Counted from the first letter of the stretch, positions 38,992 to 48,279 are shown. The stretch: 64,000 nucleotides of DNA from Alistipes sp. (GCA_020026395.1 JAHHQM010000001.1:62001-126000), one strand, 5' to 3'. Notes: a model not told the origin generated them from the letters alone. Numbers and translations are program-made.

Positions 38992-41900
38992 TTAAACAAT
39001 CGTATAATTAATTTCGTTTTCGTCCAAATAATCCACCAACTGTTGCGTCAGTCCCAGTTTGATGCTGCGCGAGGTGAAATTCGCAATGACGTGTGCCTCG
39101 CGGTCGAAGACATTTACGCGAAGCAGCGTCTTACCCTTCGATTTATGGAGCACCTTCATCAGATCCTCGCCGAGCGACTTGCTTACATCCTCGATCGGAA
39201 GGCTGATCGAAAGCTCCTTGATCATGTCGCGCACCTCGCTCAACTGCACGATCGACACGATCTTGAATTCCAGCTCGTTCTCGTGGTAGGGCTTGGGTTG
39301 TACCTTACCGCGGATGAAGAGGAAGTAGTCGGGATACATCCACTGACGGAATGCCTCATAATCCTTGCCGAAAAGGTAGAATTCGTGACTTCCGTTGTAA
39401 TCTTCCAACGTAAATTTACCCCACGGGCGTCCGCTCTTGCCGATAAGGTTCGACACGGAGGTGACCATACCCGCCAGGGCGATCTCCTGTCCGGCGAGGT
39501 GTTGCAGGTCGTCCAGATCGGTCAGCTGTGCCTTGCACATGTGGTCGATGATGACCTTGTACTCGTCGAGCGGGTGTGCAGAGAGGTACAGACCGATCAC
39601 TTCGCGCTCCTTGGAGAGCACCTCCAACTGACTCCAATCTTCGCACGAGGGCAGGGTGGGGCGTTGGATATCGACATCGCCGAAAGCCCCGAAAAGGCTC
39701 TGCTGGGCGTTGTTCTTTTCGTTCTGGTAATTCTGACCGTAACGGATCAACTGCTCGAGGAAGGGCGTGGGGTTCGAGTCGCGCTGATCCACTCCGAAGA
39801 ACTTGCTGCGGTGGAAATCGACAATCGAATCGAATGCGCCCGCCAAGGCGAGATTTTCGATACATTTACGGTTCACGGAGGTGTAATTCACACGCTCCAT
39901 AAAATTATAAATATCGGTGTAGGGGCCGTTCTGCGTACGCTCGGCGATGATCTGATCGACGGCAGCCTCACCGACACCCTTGATGGCGGCAAGACCGAAA
40001 CGCACGTCACCCTTCTTGTTCGACGAGAACGTACGGCGCGACTCGTTGATGTCGGGGCCCAGCACGCGTTTGCCCATGCGCTTGCATTCGCTCATGTAGA
40101 ACGTCAGCTGCTTGATGTCGGCCAGGTTTCGGCTCAACAACGCCGCCATGAACTCCGACGGATAGTGCGCCTTGAGGTAACCCGTCTGATAGGCCACATA
40201 GGCATAGCAGGTCGAGTGCGATTTGTTGAAGGCGTAGGAGGCGAAAGCTTCCCAGTCGCTCCAGATCTTGTTACAGATCTCCTCGTCGTGACCGCGCTCC
40301 TTACATCCCGCGATGAACTTGGGCTTCATCTTGTCCAGTACGTCGCGCTTCTTCTTACCCATGGCCTTACGCAGCGTGTCGGCCTCACCTCCCGTGAAAC
40401 CGGCCAGCTTTTGCGACAGCAGCATCACCTGCTCCTGATAGACCGTGATGCCGTAGGTGTCGCTCAGGTACTCCTCCATGTCGGCAATCGGGTAGGAGAC
40501 GGGCTCGGTACCCTGTTTACGGGCAATAAAGTTGGGAATGTACTCCATCGGGCCCGGTCGATAGAGGGCATTCATGGCAATAAGATCCTCGAAACGGTTC
40601 GGTTTGAGGTTCTTGAGGTGCTTTTTCATACCCGGCGACTCGAACTGGAACAAGCCCGTCGTCTCGCCGTTGGCAAATACTTCGTAGGTTTTCTTGTCGT
40701 CGAGCGGAATCTCGTCGATCTTGAGATCGATGCCGTGGACATTCTTGATGTTGTCCAGGGCGTCCTTGATGATCGAAAGGGTACGCAGACCCAGGAAGTC
40801 CATCTTGATCAGACCGACACTCTCGACCTCCTTACCCTCGAACTCCACCACGTTCAGATCGGCATCCTTGGCGATGGCCATCGGGGCGAATTTCTCCAGG
40901 TCGTCCTGTCCGATGATCACACCGCAGGCGTGTACACCCGTCTGACGGATCGAGCCTTCGAGTTTCTCGGCATATTTCAGCGTATTGCGGATCAGCGGGT
41001 TGTCCGAATTGCGTTCGGCCGCCAATTCGGGCGACTCCTTGTAGACGAAATCAAAGGGCGTTTCGCCGTGTTTCTTGTCGGGAGTCACCTTGTCGGGAAC
41101 GAGTTTCGAAAGACGGTCGCTTTCGCTCAACGGCAGTTTCTCGACACGCGCCACATCCTTGATGGCCATTTTCGGCGCCATCGTACCGAAAGTCACGATC
41201 TGAGCCACACGCTTCTGACCGTATTTCTGCACGCAGTAGTGCAATACGTCGGCACGGCCGTCCTCATCGAAGTCCACATCGACATCGGGGAGCGAAATAC
41301 GCTCCGGGTTCAGGAAACGCTCGAACAGCAGGTCGTATTTCAACGGGTCGATGTTGGTGATCTTCAGGCAGTATGCCACGGCCGAACCTGCGGCCGAACC
41401 ACGACCCGGGCCCACCGACACGCCCATATCGCGGGCGGCACGGATGTAGTCCCATACGATGAGGAAGTATCCGGGGAATCCCATCCACTCGATCGTCTCC
41501 AACTCATATTTCAGACGCTTGGCAACCTTTTCGCTCAACTGCTTGCCGTAACGGATCTCCGCACCTTTGTACGTCAGATCCTTCAGGTAGCAGAACTGCT
41601 TGGCTACCATCAGTTTGTCGGTCAGTTCCTTGTTGTCCTTTACGAGGTTCTCCAGCTCTTCGACCGTCGTGCAGGCGTCGATATTTTTCAGTAACTCCTC
41701 GTCCTCGAGTTTCTTCTTGAACGACTCCTTAAGTCCGTCCAAGGGGATCGGGAAATCGGCGGGAGGCGGGAAGTTCGGCATCAAGGGGGCATGCACCAGT
41801 TTGTACTCCTCGACCTTGTTGGCGATTTCGACGGTCGTCTCGAGGGCTTCGGGATGATCCTTGAACAACTCGGCCATCTCCTCGGGCGATTTGAGGTACT

Positions 41901-42645
41901 CCTGGAACGTGTAGCGAAGACGCTTCGGATCGTCCAGATCCTTACCCGTGTTGAGGCAGATCAGGTGATCGTGTGCCGGAGCATCTTCCGCCAGGATGAA
42001 GTGCACGTCGTTCGAGCAGATGTATTTGACGTTGAATTTCTTGGCTAATTTCAGAATTTCGGCATTGACCTTTTTCTGGTTTTCGTACACCTCGGCATCT
42101 TTGGTGGGGTCGCCCGATTTGTGAAGCTGCATTTCGAGGTAGTAGTCGTCGCCGAACACGCTTTTGAACCACTGTACCGCCTCCTCGGCATGTTTCAGGT
42201 CACCGTGCATGATTGCCTGCGGAATCTCGCCACCCAGACACGCCGACGAGCAGATGATGCCCTCGTGGTAATCCTTCAGGAGCTGCTTGTCGATACGCGG
42301 CTTGTAGTAGTAGCCTTCGGTGAACGAGTAGGAGACGATTTTGCACAGGTTGTGGTAACCCGTGAGGTTTTTGGCCAAAAGAATCAGGTGATCGCCCGAT
42401 TTCTCCTCCTTATCCTTCTCAAAACGGTTCTTCACCACGTAACATTCGCAGCCCAGAATCGGTTTGATTCCCTCGGCTGTGGCCGTGTCGTGGAAGTTCT
42501 TCACACCATACATATTGCCGTGATCGGTGATGGCCAGAGCGGTCATTCCCAGCTCCTTGGCACGCTTGACAAGGGGCTTGATGGCGGATGCTCCATCAAG
42601 GATCGAATATTGGGTGTGGACGTGAAGATGTACGAATTGAGGCAT
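38992..42645 (-). CDS. dnaE: DNA polymerase III subunit alpha
   Basis: The 1217-residue catalytic subunit of the replicative polymerase. The N-terminal PHP domain starts FVHLHVHTQYSILDGASA and keeps the His/Asp metal ligands (AITDHGNMYG). The catalytic aspartates sit in LPDVDVDFDEDGR, and the fingers motif is around GVGPGRGSAAGSAVAYCL. The C-terminal part has the helix-hairpin-helix (FGLAAIKGVGEAAVDQI) and the OB domain (LAGMVTSVSNLIGKSGRPWG). The start at 42645 is set by the PHP motif and a TACCTTTG box 22 bases upstream. It is followed by trxA. The long frame on the opposite strand is a shadow. Confidence 0.98.
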   Translation of the reverse strand: MPQFVHLHVHTQYSILDGASAIKPLVKRAKELGMTALAITDHGNMYGVKNFHDTATAEGIKPILGCECYVVKNRFEKDKEEKSGDHLILLAKNLTGYHNLCKIVSYSFTEGYYYKPRIDKQLLKDYHEGIICSSACLGGEIPQAIMHGDLKHAEEAVQWFKSVFGDDYYLEMQLHKSGDPTKDAEVYENQKKVNAEILKLAKKFNVKYICSNDVHFILAEDAPAHDHLICLNTGKDLDDPKRLRYTFQEYLKSPEEMAELFKDHPEALETTVEIANKVEEYKLVHAPLMPNFPPPADFPIPLDGLKESFKKKLEDEELLKNIDACTTVEELENLVKDNKELTDKLMVAKQFCYLKDLTYKGAEIRYGKQLSEKVAKRLKYELETIEWMGFPGYFLIVWDYIRAARDMGVSVGPGRGSAAGSAVAYCLKITNIDPLKYDLLFERFLNPERISLPDVDVDFDEDGRADVLHYCVQKYGQKRVAQIVTFGTMAPKMAIKDVARVEKLPLSESDRLSKLVPDKVTPDKKHGETPFDFVYKESPELAAERNSDNPLIRNTLKYAEKLEGSIRQTGVHACGVIIGQDDLEKFAPMAIAKDADLNVVEFEGKEVESVGLIKMDFLGLRTLSIIKDALDNIKNVHGIDLKIDEIPLDDKKTYEVFANGETTGLFQFESPGMKKHLKNLKPNRFEDLIAMNALYRPGPMEYIPNFIARKQGTEPVSYPIADMEEYLSDTYGITVYQEQVMLLSQKLAGFTGGEADTLRKAMGKKKRDVLDKMKPKFIAGCKERGHDEEICNKIWSDWEAFASYAFNKSHSTCYAYVAYQTGYLKAHYPSEFMAALLSRNLADIKQLTFYMSECKRMGKRVLGPDINESRRTFSSNKKGDVRFGLAAIKGVGEAAVDQIIAERTQNGPYTDIYNFMERVNYTSVNRKCIENLALAGAFDSIVDFHRSKFFGVDQRDSNPTPFLEQLIRYGQNYQNEKNNAQQSLFGAFGDVDIQRPTLPSCEDWSQLEVLSKEREVIGLYLSAHPLDEYKVIIDHMCKAQLTDLDDLQHLAGQEIALAGMVTSVSNLIGKSGRPWGKFTLEDYNGSHEFYLFGKDYEAFRQWMYPDYFLFIRGKVQPKPYHENELEFKIVSIVQLSEVRDMIKELSISLPIEDVSKSLGEDLMKVLHKSKGKTLLRVNVFDREAHVIANFTSRSIKLGLTQQLVDYLDENEINYTIV

Positions 42646-42666
42646 GGTCGTGATTTTTTGCAAGAG

Positions 42667-42674
42667 CAAAGGTA
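42667..42674 (-). promoter_or_regulatory. -7 box for dnaE-trxA
   Basis: The reverse strand reads TACCTTTG, 22 bases upstream of the dnaE start. It overlaps the longer frame and thus fixes the start. Confidence 0.68.
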
Positions 42675-42712
42675 CAATTTTTCTTGAAATTCTCGGCATG
42701 AGAGTTGTAAAT

Positions 42713-42830
42713 TATCTTTAAAAGCACTATCTTTAAAGTACTAAAACGAAGGGGTGCCGGAGATACTGCCCGAGGGGAACTTGAAGGGGGCTCGAAGGGG
42801 AGCGCGAGGAGAAACTTGAGGGGGTGTCCG
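42713..42830. repeat. Short repeats in the dnaE-DUF2007 intergenic region
   Basis: TATCTTTAAA occurs at 42713-42722 and again at 42728-42737, 15 bases apart; each is one base off the -7 consensus. A purine-rich stretch follows with the imperfect repeat GAGGGGAACTTGAAGGGGG and GAGGAGAAACTTGAGGGGG (within about 42772-42825). No gene is seen; the region may hold the DUF2007 promoter. Confidence 0.45.
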
Positions 42831-42896
42831 GGTCGGTATTCTTTCCTTTATGATCCGTTCCTGCAAACTTATTATTAACGCTAAAATCCAACAGTC

Positions 42897-43106
42897 ATGA
42901 AAGAGGAAGCAATGGTTGTGTTGGCGGAATACAACAACACGATGCAGGCCGAAATGGCCAAGGTGATGTTAGAGAGTAACGGTATTGAGGTGTCGATGCG
43001 CAACGAATACATGGCCAATACGATTCCGACGGGCGCGATGCCGGTACAACTGGTTGTCTATGAGTCGGATCTCGAACAGGCAAAGGCGTTGCTTGTGGCG
43101 CGTTAA
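42897..43106 (+). CDS. DUF2007 family small protein
   Basis: A 69-residue protein of the putative signal-transducing DUF2007 family: VVLAEYNNTMQAEMAKVMLES, then NGIEVSMRNEYMANTIPTGA and VQLVVYESDLEQAKALL, a ferredoxin-like alpha/beta fold. Residues resemble the ligand-free PII-like arrangement reported for the family, but no biochemical role is established. It is a single gene: a hairpin terminator begins 30 bases after its stop. Confidence 0.87.
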   Translation: MKEEAMVVLAEYNNTMQAEMAKVMLESNGIEVSMRNEYMANTIPTGAMPVQLVVYESDLEQAKALLVAR

Positions 43107-43135
43107 ATCTTTGATTTTTTTGTGAAATTTTATCG

Positions 43136-43156
43136 GCCGTCACGTTTTGTGACGGC
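43136..43156 (+). terminator. Intrinsic terminator abutting the DUF1848 start
   Basis: GCCGTCAC (43136-43143) pairs with GTGACGGC (43149-43156), loop GTTTT, then six T to 43162. The ATG of the next gene is at 43166, only three bases later, so this element may attenuate that gene. Confidence 0.8.
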
Positions 43157-43165
43157 TTTTTTGTG

Positions 43166-44095
43166 ATGATCCTGTCGGTATCGAGACGAACGGATATTCC
43201 CGCATTTTTCAGCGAGTGGTTTTTCAACCGCCTTCAGAAGGGGTTTGCGGATGTACGCAATCCGATGAACCCCCACCGGGTGAGCCGTATCGACCTCCGC
43301 CCCGAGGTGGTGGACTGCATCGTGTTTTGGACGAAGAATCCCGAGGCGATGCTCCGGGGGTTGGATCGCCTGGCCGCGTACCGCTATTATTTTCAGTTTA
43401 CGCTCAATCCCTACGATCAACTGATCGAACCCGAAGTTCCGCGGAAAAAGGAGGTGATCGCCACCTTCCGCGAATTGGCACGGCGCATCGGACGCGATCG
43501 GGTGGTGTGGCGTTACGACCCGATTCTGATGTCGGATCGGATTGATCTTAAGTACCACATCCGCTATTTCGAGGAGTTGGCCAAGCGGCTGGAAGGCCAT
43601 ACCGACCGCTGCGTGATCAGCTTTTTTGATCTTTATCGGAAAATCCTGAACAATATCCGTACGCTGCATCTTCGTGCGCCCAACACGGAGGAGATGAGGC
43701 TGTTGGGCGAAAATTTGGGCAGGATTGCACGACGGCACGGCATCAGGGTGTTCAGCTGTGCCGAGGAGGTGGATTTGAGCGGTGCTGGCATCGAACACGG
43801 AGCTTGCATTGATCCCCGTCTGGTGGAGCGGGTGTGCGGCTATGAGATCGAGTGTCGGAAAGACGCGAATCAACGCAAGGAGTGCCGTTGTATGGAGAGC
43901 ATCGACCTTGGGGCATACAACACGTGTGGTCACGAATGTGCCTATTGCTACGCTAATTTCAACCGTGAAAAGGTACGGACGCAACTCTTGCGGCACAACC
44001 CCGCGTCGAGCCTTCTGGTCGGGGAGCTGACCGATGAGGATGTGGTGCGGCAGCGGCCTGTGCGGCTGCTTAGGCGGAGCGGTTTGTTCCAATAA
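43166..44095 (+). CDS. DUF1848 family protein, Fe-S/radical-SAM-like
   Basis: 309 residues beginning ILSVSRRTDIPAFFSEWFF, the typical DUF1848 N-terminus. TIM-barrel-like blocks follow (DCIVFWTKNPEAM, FTLNPYDQLIEP, RVVWRYDPILMSDRID). Near the C-terminus Cys residues cluster (ECRCMES, then CGHECAYCYANFN, a CX3CX2C motif as in radical SAM enzymes, but placed at the end instead of the start). The reaction is unknown. The ATG at 43166 (GTG at 43163 is possible) follows a terminator T-run directly, which is odd. It shares a terminator with the convergent coiled-coil gene. Confidence 0.85.
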   Translation: MILSVSRRTDIPAFFSEWFFNRLQKGFADVRNPMNPHRVSRIDLRPEVVDCIVFWTKNPEAMLRGLDRLAAYRYYFQFTLNPYDQLIEPEVPRKKEVIATFRELARRIGRDRVVWRYDPILMSDRIDLKYHIRYFEELAKRLEGHTDRCVISFFDLYRKILNNIRTLHLRAPNTEEMRLLGENLGRIARRHGIRVFSCAEEVDLSGAGIEHGACIDPRLVERVCGYEIECRKDANQRKECRCMESIDLGAYNTCGHECAYCYANFNREKVRTQLLRHNPASSLLVGELTDEDVVRQRPVRLLRRSGLFQ

Positions 44096-44132
44096 AAAAC
44101 GGGGTGACCTTACGAAAAGGTCGCCCCGTTTT
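44096..44132. terminator. Bidirectional intrinsic terminator
   Basis: AAAACGGGGTGACCTT (44096-44111) pairs with AAGGTCGCCCCGTTTT (44117-44132), with one G-T pair. It serves DUF1848 and the convergent coiled-coil gene. Confidence 0.83.
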
Positions 44133-44149
44133 GTGTGGCGTGGGATCGT

Positions 44150-45091
44150 TTAGCGCATCGGAACCTGAGCCTTGCCGATCAGACGACCGTCGGTGTAGAG
44201 TTCCACGAGGTAAGTACCTGCAACGAATCCTTTCGAGTTGAAGTAGATACCCACTTCGATGTCCTGATTCTGGTAGTCGATTTCACGCATGGCCGAGTAA
44301 CCCAGTCGCTCACCCTCGAAATCGAACGAAGGCATGTCGGCCGTCGTCAGCAGATAACCGTCGGGATGGTTGATGCGGACGTAGATCTTGCGGTTGCCGG
44401 GCGTTGCCAGGTCGTTGGCCATCAGCGAGAAGTTCACCAGCAGACGGCTGGCGTTCTTGATGCGCGATACCTCCTTGCTGTGGGCGTTGAGTGCCTTGAG
44501 CGAGATGGCGCGTGCTTTGATCACCGAACCGACCTTGACTTTGTTGTCCAGTTCGGCGGCCTTCTCCTCGGCCATGTCGGCACGGAGGTTGGCGGTGGAG
44601 ATCTCCTTGCGGAAACCGACGTTCTCGGAAATGAGCTGCTTGTTGAGCGTATTCAGCGAGTCGATCTGACGGATGTAACCCTTCATCAGCGTACGCAGCG
44701 TACCGACCTCCTTCTCATATTGCTTGATCTTGGCGAGATTCCACGAACGCTCCTTCTTCAGACGCGTCATCAGCGAGTCGGCCTTTTCGCGCTGGATCGT
44801 CACATCGGCCGAAAGCGAATCGTTCGACACGCGCAGATTGTCGTAATCGGTCACCAGCTGTCCCAATTCGCTCTGGATCGAGTCGCGGTCGGCCTGCAAC
44901 AGGATGTTGTCGGCCATCTGCTGGCGGTGGATGCTGTAGTAGAGGATCGACAGCGCAACCAGAATCACCGACAGAATGATGATCACAATGCGGTAGCCGC
45001 GGATCGACTTGTTGGCATCGGGTTGTTGATATTGGTAGTCATTGTCCTCGTCGTATTCCGAGGAGTTATAACCTTTGGGATTTTCTTCCAT
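44150..45091 (-). CDS. Membrane-anchored coiled-coil protein, function unknown
   Basis: 313 residues. An acidic/Gln/Tyr-rich cytoplasmic tail (NSSEYDEDNDYQYQQPDANK) is followed by one membrane helix at about 35-54 (IVIIILSVILVALSILYYSI). A long coiled coil spans about 60-200 (heptads in DSIQSELGQLVTDYDNLRVSN, KKERSWNLAKIKQYEKEVG). The C-terminal beta-rich domain is at about 205-313 (YVRINHPDGYLLTTADMPSF, AGTYLVELYTDGRLIG). Single-pass topology places the coil and the sandwich-like domain in the periplasm. It recurs in Bacteroidetes as an uncharacterised protein. It has its own TATCTTTG box about 95 bases upstream. Confidence 0.8.
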   Translation of the reverse strand: MEENPKGYNSSEYDEDNDYQYQQPDANKSIRGYRIVIIILSVILVALSILYYSIHRQQMADNILLQADRDSIQSELGQLVTDYDNLRVSNDSLSADVTIQREKADSLMTRLKKERSWNLAKIKQYEKEVGTLRTLMKGYIRQIDSLNTLNKQLISENVGFRKEISTANLRADMAEEKAAELDNKVKVGSVIKARAISLKALNAHSKEVSRIKNASRLLVNFSLMANDLATPGNRKIYVRINHPDGYLLTTADMPSFDFEGERLGYSAMREIDYQNQDIEVGIYFNSKGFVAGTYLVELYTDGRLIGKAQVPMR

Positions 45092-45185
45092 GACTTTTAG
45101 GTGTTTAATAATTCAACGTAGTTCGGTCGGAAAATGTTGCCCGATGCGGGTCGGGACGGCCTTTTTTATAAAACTTATATAAGGC

Positions 45186-45193
45186 CAAAGATA
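45186..45193 (-). promoter_or_regulatory. -7 box for the coiled-coil protein gene
   Basis: The reverse strand reads TATCTTTG in the gap after the DUF3108 gene, separating this gene from the recG-DUF3108 transcript. Confidence 0.6.
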
Positions 45194-45202
45194 CAAATAA
45201 AT

Positions 45203-46000
45203 TTATCTTATCCTACTTTTTAGGGGATATTTTGTGCCTTTGATGTCCGAAATGTAGGCTTGGACACTGCCGATTCGGATGGGGGATTCGATATAGAGCG
45301 GGATTTTGTTTTCGTCGTCGGAGATCCAGATCGTGAAAACCGTGCCGTCGGTAAACGAAAATCCTTCGGTCGATCCCAGCTCGCACTCGAAGCGGAGCGT
45401 GCGGAATTTACCCATGTTGCGGATCTTTTTCACCTCGCGGCCGATGTAACGGTAGTGGATCGTGCGGATGGTGTCGGGCAGCAGCATACGCATCGTCTCG
45501 ACCTTGCCCTCCACGAAATCCTCGGCCTTGGCCGAACGCATGCTGAAGAAAAGCGAAATGGCATCCAGACTCTTCTCCTCGAGCGGCATTTGGAGCGACT
45601 TTTCGGGACGCTGACGACTGCGCCAACGGGTATTGACCTGCATCTTGTCCCAATCGTAGTCCATCTGACTCTTATAGGTGTAGTCGCCCTCCTTCAGATC
45701 GCTCTCGAAACGTACGGGGCGCAGGCTGTCGGGATGGATGTAGACCGTGTAGCGATCCTCCAGCTTGAAGAACAGACGGTAGGCGGGCATCGTCTTGGCA
45801 AATCCCGTCACGTTGTAGCAGTCGCGCCCGTCAATTTGGTCTTTTTGGGTTTCGACGCGCACCATGCCCACTTCGGTGTTGGGGAACATTTTGGCCTTGT
45901 AGCTTACGCGGTAGTCGAGCACTTCGCCCGGATGATAAAGTTGTGCCATGAGGGGCAGTGCACCCAGCATGAGCAGTATGGTCAGAAAAAAGCGTTTCAT
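45203..46000 (-). CDS. DUF3108 family exported protein
   Basis: 265 residues with a signal peptide (MKRFFLTILLMLGALPLMAQ). The body follows the DUF3108 pattern of a lipocalin-like beta-barrel: YHPGEVLDYRVSYKAKMFPN at the start, YRLFFKLEDRYTVYIHPDSL, YDWDKMQVNTRWRSRQ, and a C-terminal WISDDENKIPLYIESPIRIG that resembles LolA/LolB-like domains. It is probably periplasmic; a role in lipid or envelope handling is only suggested by the fold. It begins 28 bases after recG on the same strand. Confidence 0.85.
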   Translation of the reverse strand: MKRFFLTILLMLGALPLMAQLYHPGEVLDYRVSYKAKMFPNTEVGMVRVETQKDQIDGRDCYNVTGFAKTMPAYRLFFKLEDRYTVYIHPDSLRPVRFESDLKEGDYTYKSQMDYDWDKMQVNTRWRSRQRPEKSLQMPLEEKSLDAISLFFSMRSAKAEDFVEGKVETMRMLLPDTIRTIHYRYIGREVKKIRNMGKFRTLRFECELGSTEGFSFTDGTVFTIWISDDENKIPLYIESPIRIGSVQAYISDIKGTKYPLKSRIR

Positions 46001-46028
46001 AAATAAGTTTCGTATTAAGTGTGGCGGG

Positions 46029-48143
46029 TCAGGAGATCTTCGAAAAATCGATTTCTTCCCGTCCCGAATGTTTTCGTTTCAAATCGTCCAGTCCGCGGTG
46101 TTCGGGCAGCGTGAGGTGCGGATCTCGTTCGAGAATCGCAATGGCTGCCTCGCGGGTCGCGGAGAGGATTTCCTGGTCTAAAGTGGGGTTGGCGATCTTC
46201 AAATCGAACGCCTCGCCGCTTTGTTGTGTGCCGTTGATGTCGCCCGCACCGCGCAGCTTGAGGTCGAGTTCCGCCAATTGGAATCCGTCGTTCGTCTGAC
46301 ACATCGCATCGAGTCGTGCCCGCGATTCGCGCGCGAGCTTTTCGCCCGACATGAGGATGCAGTACGACTGCTCGCCGCCTCGTCCCACGCGTCCGCGCAA
46401 CTGGTGCAATTGCGACAGTCCGAACCGTTCGGCCGATTCGATGACCATCACCGTGGCGTTCGGCACATCGACGCCCACCTCGATAACGGAGGTGGCGACC
46501 ATGATGTCCGCCTCGCCCGATTTGAACTGACGCATCGACTCCTCCTTGTCCTGCGGTTTCATCTTGCCGTGGCAGATGGTCGTGACGTATTCGGGCAGGG
46601 GAAAATCGCGCGAAATGGACTCGTAACCATCCGTCAGATCCTTGTAATCCATCGTTTCGGACTCCTTGATCAGGGGGTAGACGACATAAACCTGCCGTCC
46701 CTTCTTGATCTCCTGACGCATGAATCCGAACAGGCGCAATCGGGCGGCATCGGTGTAGTGGACGGTGCGGATGGGGCGTCGTCCGGGGGGCAGCTCGTCG
46801 ATGACCGAGACATCGAGATCGCCGTAAAGGGTCATGGCCAGCGTACGCGGAATCGGCGTGGCGGTCATTACCAGAATGTGGGGCGGCTGGGCATTTTTCG
46901 TCCACAAACGTGCCCGTTGCTCGACCCCGAATCGGTGCTGTTCGTCGATGACGACAAATCCGAGGTTTTGGAACTTGACGCGCTCCTCGATCAGGGCGTG
47001 CGTGCCGATCAGGATGTTGATTTTGCCCGAGGCAATCCCCTCCAACGCCGTGCGACGCTCCTTGACCTTCGACGAACCCGTCAGAATGGCGCATTTCACG
47101 TTGATGCCCTCCAACATACGCTGGAAATTGGCAAAATGCTGACGGGCGAGGATCTCGGTGGGTGCCATCATCGTGGCCTGGTAGCCGTTGTCCACGGCCA
47201 GAAGCATCGACATGAGGGCGACCATCGTCTTGCCCGATCCCACATCGCCCTGCAGAAGGCGGTTCATCTGATAACCCGTCACGGTATCCTGACGGATCTC
47301 CTTGATGACGCGTTTCTGCGCTCCGGTCAGCGGGAAGGGGAGTTTTTCGTTGTAAAACGTATTGAACGCATCGCCCACCTTCGGAAACATAAATCCGTTG
47401 GATTTATTCATGCGGTCGGTGCGGTGTTGCTGGATGTTGAGTTGCACGCCCAGCAACTCGTCGAATTTCAGTCGGTTCTGCGCCGCAAGGAGCAGCGCCT
47501 GCGATTGCGGAAAATGGATGTTGTGCAACGCATCGCGCAACGAAATGAGGTGGTATTTCTGAATCAGGGAGTCGGGCAGGGGGTCGGGAATGTGTCCGTC
47601 GGCCAATTTCCACGCATCGCATACGATCTTGTACATGGCTTTGACGCTCAATACGTTGGCCAGCTTTTCGGTCATGGGGTAGATGCCCTGCATGCCGCTT
47701 TCGTTTTTGCGCGACAAGGCCTGCTCGACGGTTTCGAGTTCGGGGTGAGCCATCTGCAATTCGCCACGGTAGAACGACGGACGACCGAAAACGATGTATT
47801 CGCGTCCGACCTCGACCTTCTTCTCGATCCATTTCACGCCTTGAAACCAGACGAGTTCGGCCACACCCGTTGCGTCCTGCGCATAGGCCGTGAAGCGTTG
47901 TTTGCGTCCTTCGCCTGCGACGGATGTACCCGTGATTCGGGCACGGAACTGCACGTAACTCAGGTTCGAGGTCTCGTGAATCTCGCCGATCATGTAGTAG
48001 CGTGTGCGGTCGATGTAGCGAAACGGATAGTGCGCCAAAAGATCGCCCACGGTTCGGATTCCGAGCTCGTGATCCAGTACTTTGGCACGCGCCTCGCCCA
48101 CGCCGGGAACGAATTTAATGTCGGTATCAAGATTATAGCCCAC
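46029..48143 (-). CDS. recG: ATP-dependent DNA helicase RecG
   Basis: A 704-residue superfamily 2 helicase that remodels stalled replication forks and Holliday junctions. The N-terminal wedge/OB domain covers about 1-170 (VPGVGEARAKVLDHELGIRT, YVQFRARITGTSVAG). Helicase motif I is LLQGDVGSGKTMVAL, motif II VIDEQHRFGVEQR and motif III MTATPIPRTLAMT. Motif VI appears as QLRGRVGRGGEQSYC, and the C-terminal TRG-type region is present. The start is GTG at 48143 (GTG-GGC-TAT), 25 bases after a TATTTTTG box. DUF3108 follows in the same transcript. The long plus-strand frame over it is non-coding. Confidence 0.97.
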   Translation of the reverse strand: MGYNLDTDIKFVPGVGEARAKVLDHELGIRTVGDLLAHYPFRYIDRTRYYMIGEIHETSNLSYVQFRARITGTSVAGEGRKQRFTAYAQDATGVAELVWFQGVKWIEKKVEVGREYIVFGRPSFYRGELQMAHPELETVEQALSRKNESGMQGIYPMTEKLANVLSVKAMYKIVCDAWKLADGHIPDPLPDSLIQKYHLISLRDALHNIHFPQSQALLLAAQNRLKFDELLGVQLNIQQHRTDRMNKSNGFMFPKVGDAFNTFYNEKLPFPLTGAQKRVIKEIRQDTVTGYQMNRLLQGDVGSGKTMVALMSMLLAVDNGYQATMMAPTEILARQHFANFQRMLEGINVKCAILTGSSKVKERRTALEGIASGKINILIGTHALIEERVKFQNLGFVVIDEQHRFGVEQRARLWTKNAQPPHILVMTATPIPRTLAMTLYGDLDVSVIDELPPGRRPIRTVHYTDAARLRLFGFMRQEIKKGRQVYVVYPLIKESETMDYKDLTDGYESISRDFPLPEYVTTICHGKMKPQDKEESMRQFKSGEADIMVATSVIEVGVDVPNATVMVIESAERFGLSQLHQLRGRVGRGGEQSYCILMSGEKLARESRARLDAMCQTNDGFQLAELDLKLRGAGDINGTQQSGEAFDLKIANPTLDQEILSATREAAIAILERDPHLTLPEHRGLDDLKRKHSGREEIDFSKIS

Positions 48144-48167
48144 CTTTCAAAACATGCTTCTCATTTA

Positions 48168-48175
48168 CAAAAATA
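48168..48175 (-). promoter_or_regulatory. -7 box for recG
   Basis: The reverse strand reads TATTTTTG (TAnnTTTG), giving a leader of about 20 bases to the GTG start. Confidence 0.55.
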
Positions 48176-48279
48176 CAATTTTCCGTTCAAATTCCAACAT
48201 TTGCGGGCGATTTCCCGTCGCGATCCCCGATATTTTTTCTTCGGGCGGGGAAACTTTTTAAATTGCATGAAGAATTTAT

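Noticed and set aside
39043..41694. An 883-codon plus-strand frame opposite dnaE
   Set aside because: Shadow of the dnaE coding strand; no recognisable domains.
38644..42645. dnaE-trxA adjacency as a sign of a thioredoxin-dependent polymerase
   Set aside because: Adjacency alone is weak evidence; bacterial DnaE is not known to use thioredoxin, and the pairing may simply be conserved gene order.
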